Shown in pieces: positions 17,057 through 25,873 of a DNA stretch of 64,000 nucleotides (position 1 is the first letter of the stretch; each line of letters opens with the position of its first letter). Source of the DNA: Pseudoduganella lurida (lineage in GTDB: Bacteria > Pseudomonadota > Gammaproteobacteria > Burkholderiales > Burkholderiaceae_D); assembly GCF_007830455.1 (NCBI RefSeq), contig NZ_VLLB01000001.1, positions 124,001-188,000 of the forward strand, read 5' to 3'. Under the pieces are notes generated by a model. It was not told the origin of the DNA. It made no database searches and worked only from the letters and a program-made list of their open reading frames with translations. A program made the position numbers and the translations under genes.

Positions 17057-18220
17057 ATGACACCTGTCGCCATCCGCCGCTGGGCCTGGATCCACAAATG
17101 GAGCAGCCTGGTCTGCACCGTCTTCATGCTGCTGCTCTGTCTTACCGGGCTGCCGCTGATCTATCACCACGAGATCGGGCACCTGCTGGGCAATGAAGTG
17201 GAGGCGCAAGTGCTGCCGGCCGGCACGCCGATGGCCAGCCTGGACACCATCATCGCCTCCGCCAGGGCGCGCTATCCCGGCAAGCAGATGATGTACATGT
17301 CGCAGGAGGCGGACGAGCCGAACATCTGGAACGTGACGCTGGGCGACCATGGCGCGGACGAGAAATACATCGCCACCGCCGTCGATGCGCGCACGGCCGA
17401 GGTGCTGCCCACGCCGCAATTCGAAGGCTCCTTCATGTCCGTCATGTTCCACCTGCACGTGGACCTGTATGCCGGGCTGTGGGGCAAGCTGTTCCTCGGC
17501 CTGATGGGCTTGCTGCTGCTGGTGGCGATCGTCTCCGGCGTGGTGCTGTACGCGCCGTTCATGCGCAAGCTCGAGTTCGGCACGGTGCGCCGCGCGCGCA
17601 CCGCCCGCACCAAGTGGCTGGACCTGCACAACCTGCTGGGCATCGTCACATTGACGTGGGCGCTGGTGGTGGGTGCCACCGGCATGATCAATACCTGGGC
17701 CGACCTGCTGCTGAAATACTGGCAGGTCACCGAGATGGCCGAGATGCTGGCGCCGTACAAGGATGCGCCGCCGATCACGCGGCTGGGCTCCATGCAGGAT
17801 TCGGTACAGCGCGCCCAGGCGGCCGAGCCGGGCATGAAGGTGGCGTTCATCGCCTTCCCCGGCACGCCGTTCACCAGCGCCCACCATTACGGCGTGTTCA
17901 TGCACGGCAGCGAGGCGCTCACGTCGAAGCTGTACAAGCCCGTGCTGGTCGATGCGCAGACGGCCCAGATCACGGACAGCCGCGACCTGCCGTGGTACCT
18001 GACGGCGCTGCTGCTGTCCCAGCCGCTGCACTTCGGCGACTACGGCGGGGCGGCCATGCAGTTCCTGTGGGCGGCGCTGGACGTGCTGACCATCTTCGTG
18101 CTGGGCAGCGGCCTGTACCTGTGGCTGAAGCGCGGGGCGGCCGTGCCGGTCCGCAAGGAAGACGGGGTCGTCAATGCCGACACGCCCGCCCCGGCACTGG
18201 CGCAGGGGGACGCGCGATGA
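17057..18220 (+). CDS. PepSY-associated TM protein (PiuB-like, iron uptake)
   Basis: 387 aa from ATG 17057, chosen because it follows the Fur box and starts at the conserved IRRWAWIHKWSSLVC. Four hydrophobic segments at about 17-37, 145-170, 198-215 and 335-355 flank a periplasmic PepSY-like part. The pattern is that of inner-membrane PepSY proteins that act next to siderophore receptors, probably reducing or handling imported ferric siderophore. Its stop overlaps the next start (ATGA). Confidence 0.85.
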   Translation: MTPVAIRRWAWIHKWSSLVCTVFMLLLCLTGLPLIYHHEIGHLLGNEVEAQVLPAGTPMASLDTIIASARARYPGKQMMYMSQEADEPNIWNVTLGDHGADEKYIATAVDARTAEVLPTPQFEGSFMSVMFHLHVDLYAGLWGKLFLGLMGLLLLVAIVSGVVLYAPFMRKLEFGTVRRARTARTKWLDLHNLLGIVTLTWALVVGATGMINTWADLLLKYWQVTEMAEMLAPYKDAPPITRLGSMQDSVQRAQAAEPGMKVAFIAFPGTPFTSAHHYGVFMHGSEALTSKLYKPVLVDAQTAQITDSRDLPWYLTALLLSQPLHFGDYGGAAMQFLWAALDVLTIFVLGSGLYLWLKRGAAVPVRKEDGVVNADTPAPALAQGDAR

Positions 18221-18393
18221 AGCCGTCGTTCATGCGCCTGTGGGGCGTACCGATCTTGCTGGGTGTGCTGACGGCCATCGGGCTGCTCTCGGCCCTGCTG
18301 GGCGATGGCGTGTGGGATCTGGTGTCGGCGCTGGCGCTGGCCGTGCCCGTGCTGCTGGGAACCTGGCACAGCCTCAGGAAGCAGGGACGATGA
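18217..18393 (+). CDS. Small membrane protein, partner of the PepSY gene
   Basis: 58 aa, starting MKPSFMRLWG, overlapping the PepSY stop by 4 bases. Two hydrophobic segments (VPILLGVLTAIGLLSALLG and LVSALALAVPVLLGTW). Small two-helix proteins of this type commonly follow PepSY genes in Fur-regulated operons; function unknown. Confidence 0.8.
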   Translation: MKPSFMRLWGVPILLGVLTAIGLLSALLGDGVWDLVSALALAVPVLLGTWHSLRKQGR

Positions 18394-18412
18394 AAGAGAA
18401 GGTCCTGCCGGA

Positions 18413-19249
18413 TCAGTGATTGAACTGCTGGGCCACCGTCTGCAGCGGGGCCGGTGCCGTCACGACGGGGGCCACGGTCAGCGGCGGCGGCATGCGCACC
18501 GGCCCGCTGGCGCGGGTGGGCATGGCTTCCCAGGCCGGCGCTTCGATGCCTTCGAACACGTGCTTCAGTTGCTCGCCCCAGGTGCTGCGCAGCATCTGGA
18601 AATACTGGTTCTTCTCGTCCACGACCACGAAGCGGGTCACGGCCAGGCTGTCCGTTTCATACACCAGCAGGTCCAGCGGCAGGCCGACCGAGATGTTCGA
18701 GCGCAGCGTGGAATCCATCGAGATCAGCGCGCACTTGGCCGCCTCGTCGAGCGAGGTCTGCGGCGAGATCACGCGGTCGATGATCGGCTTGCCGTACTTC
18801 GATTCGCCGATCTGGAAATAGGTATTTTCGTCGTGCGACTCCAGGAAGTTGCCGGCCGAGTAGATCTGGAACAGCCGGCACTTCTCGCCATGGATCTGGC
18901 CGCCGAAGATGATCGCCACGTTGAAGTCGATGCCGAATTCCTTCAGCTGGGCCGCCTCGCGGTCGTGCACCGAGCGCACAGCCTCGCCCATCACCCGGGC
19001 CGCCTCGAACATGTTCGGCGCGGTCCAGATGCTGTGGCCGTTGCTGCCGACGAAGTCGCCCAGCATCTGCCGGATCGACTGCGAGATCGACAGGTTCCCG
19101 GCCGTCATCATCACCATCACCCGGTCACCCGGGTTCTCGAACACGTTCAGCTTGCGGAAGGTGCCGATATGGTCCACGCCCGCGTTGGTACGTGAATCGG
19201 AGAGGAAGACGAGGCCTGCATTCATGCGCATGCCGACACAGTAGGTCAT
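18413..19249 (-). CDS. Anbu, bacterial proteasome-like peptidase
   Basis: 278 aa beginning MTYCVGMRMNAGLVFLSDSR, the signature of Anbu (ancestral beta subunit): the Thr after the initiator Met is the candidate nucleophile of this Ntn-hydrolase fold. FLSDSRTNAGVDHIGTFRKL and GDRVMVMMTAGNLSISQ are typical. The extra 30-residue proline-rich C-terminal tail (about 247-278) is longer than in most members. It is last in a four-gene operon ATP-grasp, alpha-E, transglutaminase, Anbu, the standard Anbu neighbourhood. The real substrate and role of Anbu are not settled. Confidence 0.9.
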   Translation of the reverse strand: MTYCVGMRMNAGLVFLSDSRTNAGVDHIGTFRKLNVFENPGDRVMVMMTAGNLSISQSIRQMLGDFVGSNGHSIWTAPNMFEAARVMGEAVRSVHDREAAQLKEFGIDFNVAIIFGGQIHGEKCRLFQIYSAGNFLESHDENTYFQIGESKYGKPIIDRVISPQTSLDEAAKCALISMDSTLRSNISVGLPLDLLVYETDSLAVTRFVVVDEKNQYFQMLRSTWGEQLKHVFEGIEAPAWEAMPTRASGPVRMPPPLTVAPVVTAPAPLQTVAQQFNH

Positions 19250-19303
19250 GGAACTGTCCTGGATAAAGACGACGGATAAACGCCAATTCTACACAAGCTT
19301 GTT

Positions 19304-20107
19304 TCACTTAGGAATGATTTGTACGTCCACCGACAGGCCTTCCGTGCCGCCGCCGCGCCGCACGCCACGGATCGGCGCCGCCCCTTCGTAGTCGCGGCCG
19401 ATGGCGATGCGGCAGTAGGCATCCGTCATCAGCCGCGCGTGCGTCACGTCGATGCTGATCCAGCCCTCGTAGCTGCTGTCGCAGGCCCAGGCATCCACCC
19501 ACGCATGGCTGGCCGCGTGGTTGGTATCGCCCGGGTCGATGTAGCCGGATACGTAGCGGGCCGGAATGCCGTGCGCATGGCAGCATGCCAGGAAGATGTG
19601 GGCATGGTCCTGGCACACGCCTTCGCCCAGGCTGAGCGCATCGCTGGCCGAGGTGGTGACGGCCGTCGCACCGCTTTGATACCGGACCGCACCAAAGATG
19701 TGCTCCGCCAGGTTCAGCAGGTGGCGCGTCTGCGCGCGGCCATCGGGCAGGCAGGCCGCGGCCAGCTCGAGGATGCCGGGCGTCTGCGCCGTGAGGCGGG
19801 TGGACACCGTGTAGATCAGCGGGGAGAGCGTGTCGTTGGCGGCGATGCGGCCCTGCCAAGGGCTGCTCGTCTCGACCACCCCTTCCGCCACGATCGACAC
19901 GGCACCGAACTGGCCGTCGAGGGTGAGCATGTGCGACAGGTTGCCATAGGCATCCGTGTAGGCGCTCATGTGACCGGGCGCGGCCAGCTTCCAGTGCAGC
20001 GCGTGCTGCTGCGGCTCGACGCGGGGCGTCAGGTGCAGCTGCTGGATGGTGTACGCCAGGGGTTCGGTGTAGGTGTAGCGGGTGGCATGGCGTATCGATA
20101 ATTGCAT
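19304..20107 (-). CDS. Transglutaminase-like protein of the Anbu cluster
   Basis: 267 aa with an N-terminal beta domain (MQLSIRHATRYTYTEPLAYT) and a transglutaminase core: Cys in GEGVCQDHAH, His in SHAWVDAW, Asp in SIDVTHARL form the catalytic triad. Probably a peptidase or amide-forming enzyme acting in the cytoplasm. It lies 9 bases after the alpha-E gene and 54 before Anbu, in one operon. Confidence 0.88.
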   Translation of the reverse strand: MQLSIRHATRYTYTEPLAYTIQQLHLTPRVEPQQHALHWKLAAPGHMSAYTDAYGNLSHMLTLDGQFGAVSIVAEGVVETSSPWQGRIAANDTLSPLIYTVSTRLTAQTPGILELAAACLPDGRAQTRHLLNLAEHIFGAVRYQSGATAVTTSASDALSLGEGVCQDHAHIFLACCHAHGIPARYVSGYIDPGDTNHAASHAWVDAWACDSSYEGWISIDVTHARLMTDAYCRIAIGRDYEGAAPIRGVRRGGGTEGLSVDVQIIPK

Positions 20108-20116
20108 GATGTTCTC

Positions 20117-21052
20117 TCAGGCGGCCAGCGGCAGCAGGAAGTCGCGGCTGACCCGGTTGCCCAGCTCGTAGATCCGTTCCAGGAATTGCGTCAGCGTGCC
20201 GTGCAGGCCCTTGTCGAGGATGTCCTCGATGCGGGCGAAGCGCAGTTCCGCGTGCAGCTGGCCGGCCAGGCGCTCCGTTTCCGTCGAGGCGCCGTTGCGC
20301 ACCTGGGCCAGGTTGGCCACCAGCGCGTCCATGCAGGCCAGCAGCGAGCGGGGCATGTCGGCGCGCAGCATCAGCAGTTCGGCCACGCGGTCCGGCGTGA
20401 TGATGTCGCGGTAGACCTTGCGATACACCTCGAAGCCGGAGACCGAGCGCAGCAGCGCCGCCCAGTAATAAAAGTCGCGGCGGCCCGTTTCGTCGCCGCC
20501 GCCATGGAACTTCACGTCCAGGATGCGCGCCGTGTTGTCGGCCCGTTCCAGGAACGTGCCCAGGCGGATGAAGTGGATCGCCTCGTCCTGCAGCATGGTG
20601 CCGATCGTGACGCCGCGCGACAGGTGGGAGCGGTATTTCACCCATTCGAAGAACTGCGCCGGATCGCGTTCGTGCAGCCGTTCGCGCAGCTTGAACTGCA
20701 GGTCCAGCCAGGTCTGGTTCTGGACTTCCCAGACTTCGGTGGTGAGCGTGCCGCGCACGGCGCGGGCATTTTCGCGCGCGCCCGTCAGGCAGGCGGCAAT
20801 GGAGGACGGATTGGACGGATCGCGCACCATGAAATCGATCACGTCCGCCGGCAGCAGCGCTTCATAGCGGCTGTCATAGGCGCGCTGCAGTTCGGAGATG
20901 CCCAGCATGGCGCGCCAAGCCTGCTGCGCATCCGCATCGGACTGGGGCAGCAGGGCGGTCTGCACGTTCACGTCCAGCATGCGCGCGGTGTTCTCCGCAC
21001 GTTCGGTGTAGCGCGCCATCCAGTACAGGTGGTCGGCGGTACGGCTCAGCAT
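20117..21052 (-). CDS. Alpha-E domain protein of the Anbu cluster
   Basis: 311 aa, helix-rich, opening MLSRTADHLYWMARYTERAENTAR (an alpha-E hallmark, first 20 here: the start and Tyr-Trp-Met-Ala-Arg stretch). Conserved features include WDLQ-type segments and repeated Arg/Glu pairs. Alpha-E proteins travel with circularly permuted ATP-grasp and transglutaminase partners and are proposed to help make or modify a small peptide. Direct function unknown. Confidence 0.85.
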   Translation of the reverse strand: MLSRTADHLYWMARYTERAENTARMLDVNVQTALLPQSDADAQQAWRAMLGISELQRAYDSRYEALLPADVIDFMVRDPSNPSSIAACLTGARENARAVRGTLTTEVWEVQNQTWLDLQFKLRERLHERDPAQFFEWVKYRSHLSRGVTIGTMLQDEAIHFIRLGTFLERADNTARILDVKFHGGGDETGRRDFYYWAALLRSVSGFEVYRKVYRDIITPDRVAELLMLRADMPRSLLACMDALVANLAQVRNGASTETERLAGQLHAELRFARIEDILDKGLHGTLTQFLERIYELGNRVSRDFLLPLAA

Positions 21053-21092
21053 GATGTTCTCCCGGTATTGTTTTTCATTGTGTAATGCCTGT

Positions 21093-22499
21093 TCAGCTTT
21101 CCAGCACCCAGGTGTCCTTGGTGCCGCCGCCCTGCGACGAGTTGACGACCAGCGAGCCTTCCTTCAGCGCCACGCGGGTGAGACCGCCGGGCACGACGGA
21201 AATATCCTTGCCGGACAGGACGAACGGCCGCAGGTCGATGTGCCGCGGCGCCACGCCGGAATCGACGAACGTGGGGCAGTTGGACAGCGCCAGGGTTGGC
21301 TGGGCAATGTAACCTTCCGGCCGGGCGATGAGGCGCGCCCGGAAGTCCTCGATCTGCGCCTTGGTGGAGGCCGGCCCCACCAGCATGCCGTAGCCGCCGG
21401 CGCCGTGCACCTCCTTCACCACCAGGTCGGCCAGGTTGGCCAGCGTGTATTCGAGCTCGTCCTTTTTCCGGCACTGGTAGGTGGGCACGTTGTTCAGCAC
21501 CGGTTCCTCGGAAAGGTAGAAGCGGATCATGTCCGGCACGTAGGGGTAGATCGACTTGTCGTCCGCCACGCCGGTGCCGATCGCATTGGCCAGCGTGACG
21601 CGGCCGGCGCGGTACACGGACAGCAGGCCCGGCACGCCCAACGACGAATCGGCGCGGAAGGCAAGGGGGTCGAGGAAATCGTCGTCCAGCCGGCGATAGA
21701 TCACGTCCACGCGGCGCGGGCCCTGGGTGGTGCGCATGTAGACGGCGTTGTCATTGACGAACAGGTCCTTGCCCTCGACCAGCTCGACGCCCATCTGCTG
21801 GGCCAGGAAGGCATGCTCGAAGTAGGCCGAGTTGTACATTCCCGGGGTCATCACCACGACGGTCGGGTCCAGCACGCCCAGCGGCGCCACGGAGCGCAGG
21901 TTGTCCAGCAGCAGGTCGGGATAGTGGTCGACGGGTGCCACGCGGTGCCGCGCGAACAGCTCGGGGAACAGCCGCATCATCATCTTGCGGTCTTCCAGCA
22001 TGTACGACACGCCGGAGGGGACCCGGAGGTTGTCTTCCAGCACATAGAACTCGCCTTCGCCGGCACGCACGATGTCGACCCCGGCGACGTGCGCATAGAT
22101 GTCCGACACCACGCTGATGCCCTGCATCTCCGGCCGGTACTGGGCGTTCCGGTAGATCTGCTCGGCGGGAATCAGGCCGGCGCGAATGATGCGCTGGTCA
22201 TGATAGATGTCGTGGATGAACATGTTCAGCGCCTGGACGCGCTGCTTCAGGCCCTTTTCCAGCTGGGCCCACTCGCTGGCCGGGATGATGCGCGGGATCG
22301 CATCGAACGGAATCAGGCGCTCGGTGCCCGCATCGTCCCCGTACACGGCAAAGGTAATGCCGACACGGCGGAAGATCAGGTCGGCCTCGACGCGCTTGCG
22401 TTCCAGGGCCTCCGGGGATTGCTGGGCCAGCCAGGCGGAAAATTCCCGGTAATGGTCGCGCGTGCCTTCTGGCGACGACATCTCGTTATAGAACTGCAC
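21093..22499 (-). CDS. Circularly permuted ATP-grasp protein of the Anbu cluster
   Basis: 468 aa. The GTG at 22499 is chosen because GGAGGA lies 8-13 bases upstream; longer frames run into the intergenic region. Conserved CP-ATP-grasp pieces are FIHDIYHDQRIIRAGLIP, VVVMTPGMYNSAYFEHAFLA and LSNCPTFVDSGVAPRHIDLR, plus GGAGGYGMLVGP for the nucleotide loop. First gene of the Anbu operon; predicted to form amide bonds using ATP. Substrate unknown. Confidence 0.88.
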   Translation of the reverse strand: MQFYNEMSSPEGTRDHYREFSAWLAQQSPEALERKRVEADLIFRRVGITFAVYGDDAGTERLIPFDAIPRIIPASEWAQLEKGLKQRVQALNMFIHDIYHDQRIIRAGLIPAEQIYRNAQYRPEMQGISVVSDIYAHVAGVDIVRAGEGEFYVLEDNLRVPSGVSYMLEDRKMMMRLFPELFARHRVAPVDHYPDLLLDNLRSVAPLGVLDPTVVVMTPGMYNSAYFEHAFLAQQMGVELVEGKDLFVNDNAVYMRTTQGPRRVDVIYRRLDDDFLDPLAFRADSSLGVPGLLSVYRAGRVTLANAIGTGVADDKSIYPYVPDMIRFYLSEEPVLNNVPTYQCRKKDELEYTLANLADLVVKEVHGAGGYGMLVGPASTKAQIEDFRARLIARPEGYIAQPTLALSNCPTFVDSGVAPRHIDLRPFVLSGKDISVVPGGLTRVALKEGSLVVNSSQGGGTKDTWVLES

Positions 22500-22721
22500 G
22501 GTGGTCTTCCTCCATTGAATATGGGTAATTATGCAATTTACGTGCCATCGGTGTCGCACCATTGTGCCAATCGGCTCGGCGCAGGACGATTCGATACATA
22601 AAGGAATTGCCACGCAGAATGTTTTTTGGCATCATGACGACGCTGACCCAATCCCCGTCCGGCACCGTATTCCGCAGCCCGTCCAGACGCCGCTGCGCCT
22701 GCCAACCGTCGAACGGGTTTC

Positions 22722-23255
22722 ATGTTGTCTCTGCCACTTCCATTGCCAGCCGTTGCCGCGCCACCGCGGCTGCAGCCACCCCACGCCGTCACGGACACGC
22801 CACTGCACCACGTGTGGGCCGGCGCGCTCGCGGTCGGCAGCGGCGCGACCGTGCTGACGGCACTGCTGGGCTCCTGCGTCGGGGTCGGCATCATCTGGCG
22901 GCGCAAGAAGCGCTGTGCGCTGGCCCATTGCCTGCTCGCCGATGCGCCGGCCGGCACGCCCGCCGTGGACATGCGCTATGTCAGCAATGCCATCCCCGGG
23001 CTGCTGCGTGCCCTGGGCGCCCGTGAACAGGACTATGCGGAGCTGGAAGTGGTGGCGGCCGGCGGCGCCAGCCTGTTCGGGCAGGGACCGTTTCCTTCCA
23101 AGGTCGGCGAGCGCAATATCGCCGCCTTTGAACGCATCGTGCGCGAACTGGGGCTGCGCGTCATCCATCAGCGCCTCGGCGGCAACGAAGGCAGCCGCAT
23201 CACGCTGCACTGCGCGTCGCTCACCTACGACACCCGGCCGCTCGGCAAGCGCTAA
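22722..23255 (+). CDS. CheD-like chemoreceptor glutamine deamidase
   Basis: 177 aa. The core matches CheD: GSCVGVGIIW with the catalytic Cys, LAHCLLAD with the catalytic His, a Thr a few residues before the Cys, AAGGASLFG and VGERNIAAFERIVRELGL. CheD deamidates receptor glutamines and interacts with CheC in chemotaxis. No chemotaxis genes adjoin it here, so it is an orphan. The N-terminus is proline-rich and the start is uncertain, with no clear ribosome site. Confidence 0.8.
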   Translation: MLSLPLPLPAVAAPPRLQPPHAVTDTPLHHVWAGALAVGSGATVLTALLGSCVGVGIIWRRKKRCALAHCLLADAPAGTPAVDMRYVSNAIPGLLRALGAREQDYAELEVVAAGGASLFGQGPFPSKVGERNIAAFERIVRELGLRVIHQRLGGNEGSRITLHCASLTYDTRPLGKR

Positions 23256-23325
23256 TGTGCGTGCGGCCACCGAGCCGCGCCGGACGCCGTGTCACGCTGC
23301 AGGTCCCACAATCCCAGGACCTGCC

Positions 23326-25101
23326 ATGAACAGAACCAAGCTCACCGCCGCAATCCTGCTGGCGCTGGCCGGCGCCGCGTCGGCCCAGCAGGGCGACGGC
23401 ACCCGCGTCGCCATTCCCATCGCCATCTGGAAGCCCGCCAAGGTGGACGCGACGCCCGAGCGCATCGCCGCGCTGCGAGCGCCGGCCGGCTTCACGGTGA
23501 GCGCCTTCGCCACCGGCCTGAAGAACACCCGCATCCTGGCCGTGGCGCCGAACGGCGACGTGTACGCGAGCCGCCGCGACCAGGGCGACGTGCTGCTGCT
23601 GCGCGACACGAACGGCGACGGCCGCGCCGACGGCGCGCCGGTCGTCGTGGCCAGCCGCGCCGGCGCCCATGGCCTGGCGATCCACGACAACAAGCTGTAT
23701 CTGGCCACCGTGAAGGAGGTGTTCGTTGCGGATATCCAGCGCGACGGCCGCCTGGGCGAACTGAAGCTGATCATCGGCGACCTGCCCGATTCCGGCCAGC
23801 ACCCCAACCGCACGCTGGCCTTCGGCCCGGACAACATGCTGTACATCACGGCCGGCTCCACCTGCAACGACTGCAACGAGAGCAATCCGGAAAACGCCAC
23901 GGTGCTGCGCGCCTCGCCGGACGGCAAGCAGCGCACCATCTTCGCGACCGGCCTGCGCAACACCATCGGCATCGACTGGCACCCCCGCACCGGCGAACTG
24001 TGGGGGCTCGATCACGGCATCGACTTCCTGGGCGACGACGACCAGCAGGAAGAGCTGAACAAGATCGAGCTCGGCAAGCAGTATGGCTGGCCGCACGTCT
24101 ACAACAAGGACAGCATCTACCCCCAGAGCACCCCGGTGGGCGACATCACCAAGGAGGAGTGGAAGGCGCGCAGCACGCCGATGGTGCTGGGCTACACGGC
24201 CCACGCGGCGCCGATGCAGCTGCTGTTCTACCGCCACGGCGCCTTCCCGGCCGACTACGAGGGCGATGCCTTCGCCACCATGCGCGGCTCCTGGAACCGC
24301 AGCAAGGCTTCCGGCTACGAGATCGTGCGCATCCGGTTCAAGGATGGCCAGGCGCAGTCGATCGAGCCGTTCGTCACCGGTTTCCTGACCGATGGCGGCA
24401 AGACGCACATCGCCCGTCCCGTCGGCCTGGCCGTTGCCAGGGATGGCGCGCTGCTGATGGCGGACGATGCCAACGGCGTGATCTACCGCGTGGCCTATAC
24501 GGGCGGCAAGGCGAAGGTGGCGGCTGCGCCACCGGCGGGCCCGATGGAACAGCAGGCCAGCAAGGGCAACGGCGTGCCGCTGACCAAGGACCGTCCCGAG
24601 ACGAAGGGCGACGGCAAGCTGACGGTGCGTTCCAGCGCGTTCGGCGACAACGGCACGCTGCCCATGAAATTCTCGGAATATGCCGATGGCGTGTCGCCGC
24701 CGCTGTCCTGGAGCGCCGTGCCGAATGCGCAGTCCTATGTCGTGATTGCCGAGGATCCGGATTCGAAACCCTACCAGCCGTTCGCGCACTGGCTGGCGTG
24801 GAATATCCCTGCCAACGTGACGGCGCTGCCGGAAGGCCTGCAGGAGCAGCCGCGCCTGACGATGCCGGAAGGCGTGCTGCAAGGCCGCACCACGCGCGGT
24901 TCGACAGGCTATTACGGCCCGAAACCCCCGGTGGGCGATCCGGCGCACCGTTATTACTTCCAGGTCTTCGCGCTGGACACGAAGCTCGATGTGCCGTTCG
25001 GCGCCGACCGCGAGCAGCTGGTGGCCGCGATGGCGGGCCACGTGCTGGCGAAGGGCACGCTGCTCGGCAAGTACGCGCAGAAAATCAAGCCGCCCAAGTA
25101 A
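23326..25101 (+). CDS. Secreted PQQ-type sugar dehydrogenase fused to a PEBP (YbhB/YbcL) domain
   Basis: 591 aa with a Sec signal (MNRTKLTAAILLALAGAASA). Residues about 40-410 form the six-bladed propeller of sorbosone/glucose dehydrogenase-like proteins (LAFGPDNMLYITAGSTCND, ATGLRNTIGIDWHPRTGELW, GYEIVRIRF). Residues about 430-590 match PEBP/YbhB (DGVSPPLSWSAVP, YVVIAEDPDS, FAHWLAWNIP, GSTGYYGPKPP). The two domains are usually separate genes. The extra pair of cysteines (CNDC) may bind metal or form a disulfide. Periplasmic; substrate unknown. Confidence 0.85.
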   Translation: MNRTKLTAAILLALAGAASAQQGDGTRVAIPIAIWKPAKVDATPERIAALRAPAGFTVSAFATGLKNTRILAVAPNGDVYASRRDQGDVLLLRDTNGDGRADGAPVVVASRAGAHGLAIHDNKLYLATVKEVFVADIQRDGRLGELKLIIGDLPDSGQHPNRTLAFGPDNMLYITAGSTCNDCNESNPENATVLRASPDGKQRTIFATGLRNTIGIDWHPRTGELWGLDHGIDFLGDDDQQEELNKIELGKQYGWPHVYNKDSIYPQSTPVGDITKEEWKARSTPMVLGYTAHAAPMQLLFYRHGAFPADYEGDAFATMRGSWNRSKASGYEIVRIRFKDGQAQSIEPFVTGFLTDGGKTHIARPVGLAVARDGALLMADDANGVIYRVAYTGGKAKVAAAPPAGPMEQQASKGNGVPLTKDRPETKGDGKLTVRSSAFGDNGTLPMKFSEYADGVSPPLSWSAVPNAQSYVVIAEDPDSKPYQPFAHWLAWNIPANVTALPEGLQEQPRLTMPEGVLQGRTTRGSTGYYGPKPPVGDPAHRYYFQVFALDTKLDVPFGADREQLVAAMAGHVLAKGTLLGKYAQKIKPPK

Positions 25102-25132
25102 AATCCCCCTTCGACAAGCGAAGGAGAACGGG

Positions 25133-25867
25133 ATGAAGGCCATCGTGACGGGACACAGCCGCGGGCTGGGCGAAGGGATCGTCCGGGCGCTGCTGGCGCG
25201 CGGCGCGCAGGTGATGGGCATTGCCCGGCAGGGTAACCCGGCACTGGCTGGCGTGCAGCAGGTGCCGCTGGACCTGGCCGATGCGGCTGCCATCGAAGCC
25301 TGGCTGGAGGGTGGCGCACTGGCCGCCTTCCTGGCGGATGCGGAGGCCGCCTCCGGCCCTGTACTGCTGGTGAACAATGCCGGCGTGGTCCAGCCGGTGG
25401 GGGCGCCGGGCCGGCAGGGCGCTGCCCGGCTGGCGCGGGCGGTGGCCGTGAACGTGGCGGCGCCGCTGATGCTCACGGATGCGTTCGTCGAGGCCAGCGG
25501 GCACTGCCCCGACCGGCGGGTTCTGCATATTTCCAGCGGCGCCGGCCGCCATCCGTACAGCGGCTGGAGCGCGTATTGCGCCACCAAGGCGGCGCTGGAC
25601 ATGCATGCGCAGGCCGTGGCGCTCGACCAGGTGCCGGGGCTGGCGATTGCCAGCGTCGCGCCGGGCGTGATCGATACGGGCATGCAGGCGGAAATCCGCA
25701 CGGTCGACGAGGCCGATTTTCCCGCCCTCGAGCGCTTCATCGCGCTCAAGGAGGAGGGCGGCCTGGACGATGCGAGCGAGGCCGGCGCGCGTCTCGTCGA
25801 CTACCTGCTGGCCGGGCACTTCGGTGCCGATCCCGTGACCGATCTGCGGGATTTCCAGCGTTTCTAG
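25133..25867 (+). CDS. SDR-family oxidoreductase
   Basis: 244 aa; ATG at 25133 with AAGGAG upstream. Nucleotide-binding loop VTGHSRGLGEG, NNAGVV, Ser in HISSGAG, and active site YCATK, all classical for short-chain dehydrogenases. C-terminal GVIDTGMQ is also typical. Acts on NAD(P)-linked alcohol/ketone substrates; the substrate cannot be read from the sequence. It starts 31 bases after the fusion gene and could share its transcript. Confidence 0.88.
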   Translation: MKAIVTGHSRGLGEGIVRALLARGAQVMGIARQGNPALAGVQQVPLDLADAAAIEAWLEGGALAAFLADAEAASGPVLLVNNAGVVQPVGAPGRQGAARLARAVAVNVAAPLMLTDAFVEASGHCPDRRVLHISSGAGRHPYSGWSAYCATKAALDMHAQAVALDQVPGLAIASVAPGVIDTGMQAEIRTVDEADFPALERFIALKEEGGLDDASEAGARLVDYLLAGHFGADPVTDLRDFQRF

Positions 25868-25873
25868 CCTGCC

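Noticed and set aside
23221-25749. 842-codon minus-strand frame
   Set aside because: Shadow of the dehydrogenase-PEBP and SDR genes; no start signal, biased Arg/Ala composition.
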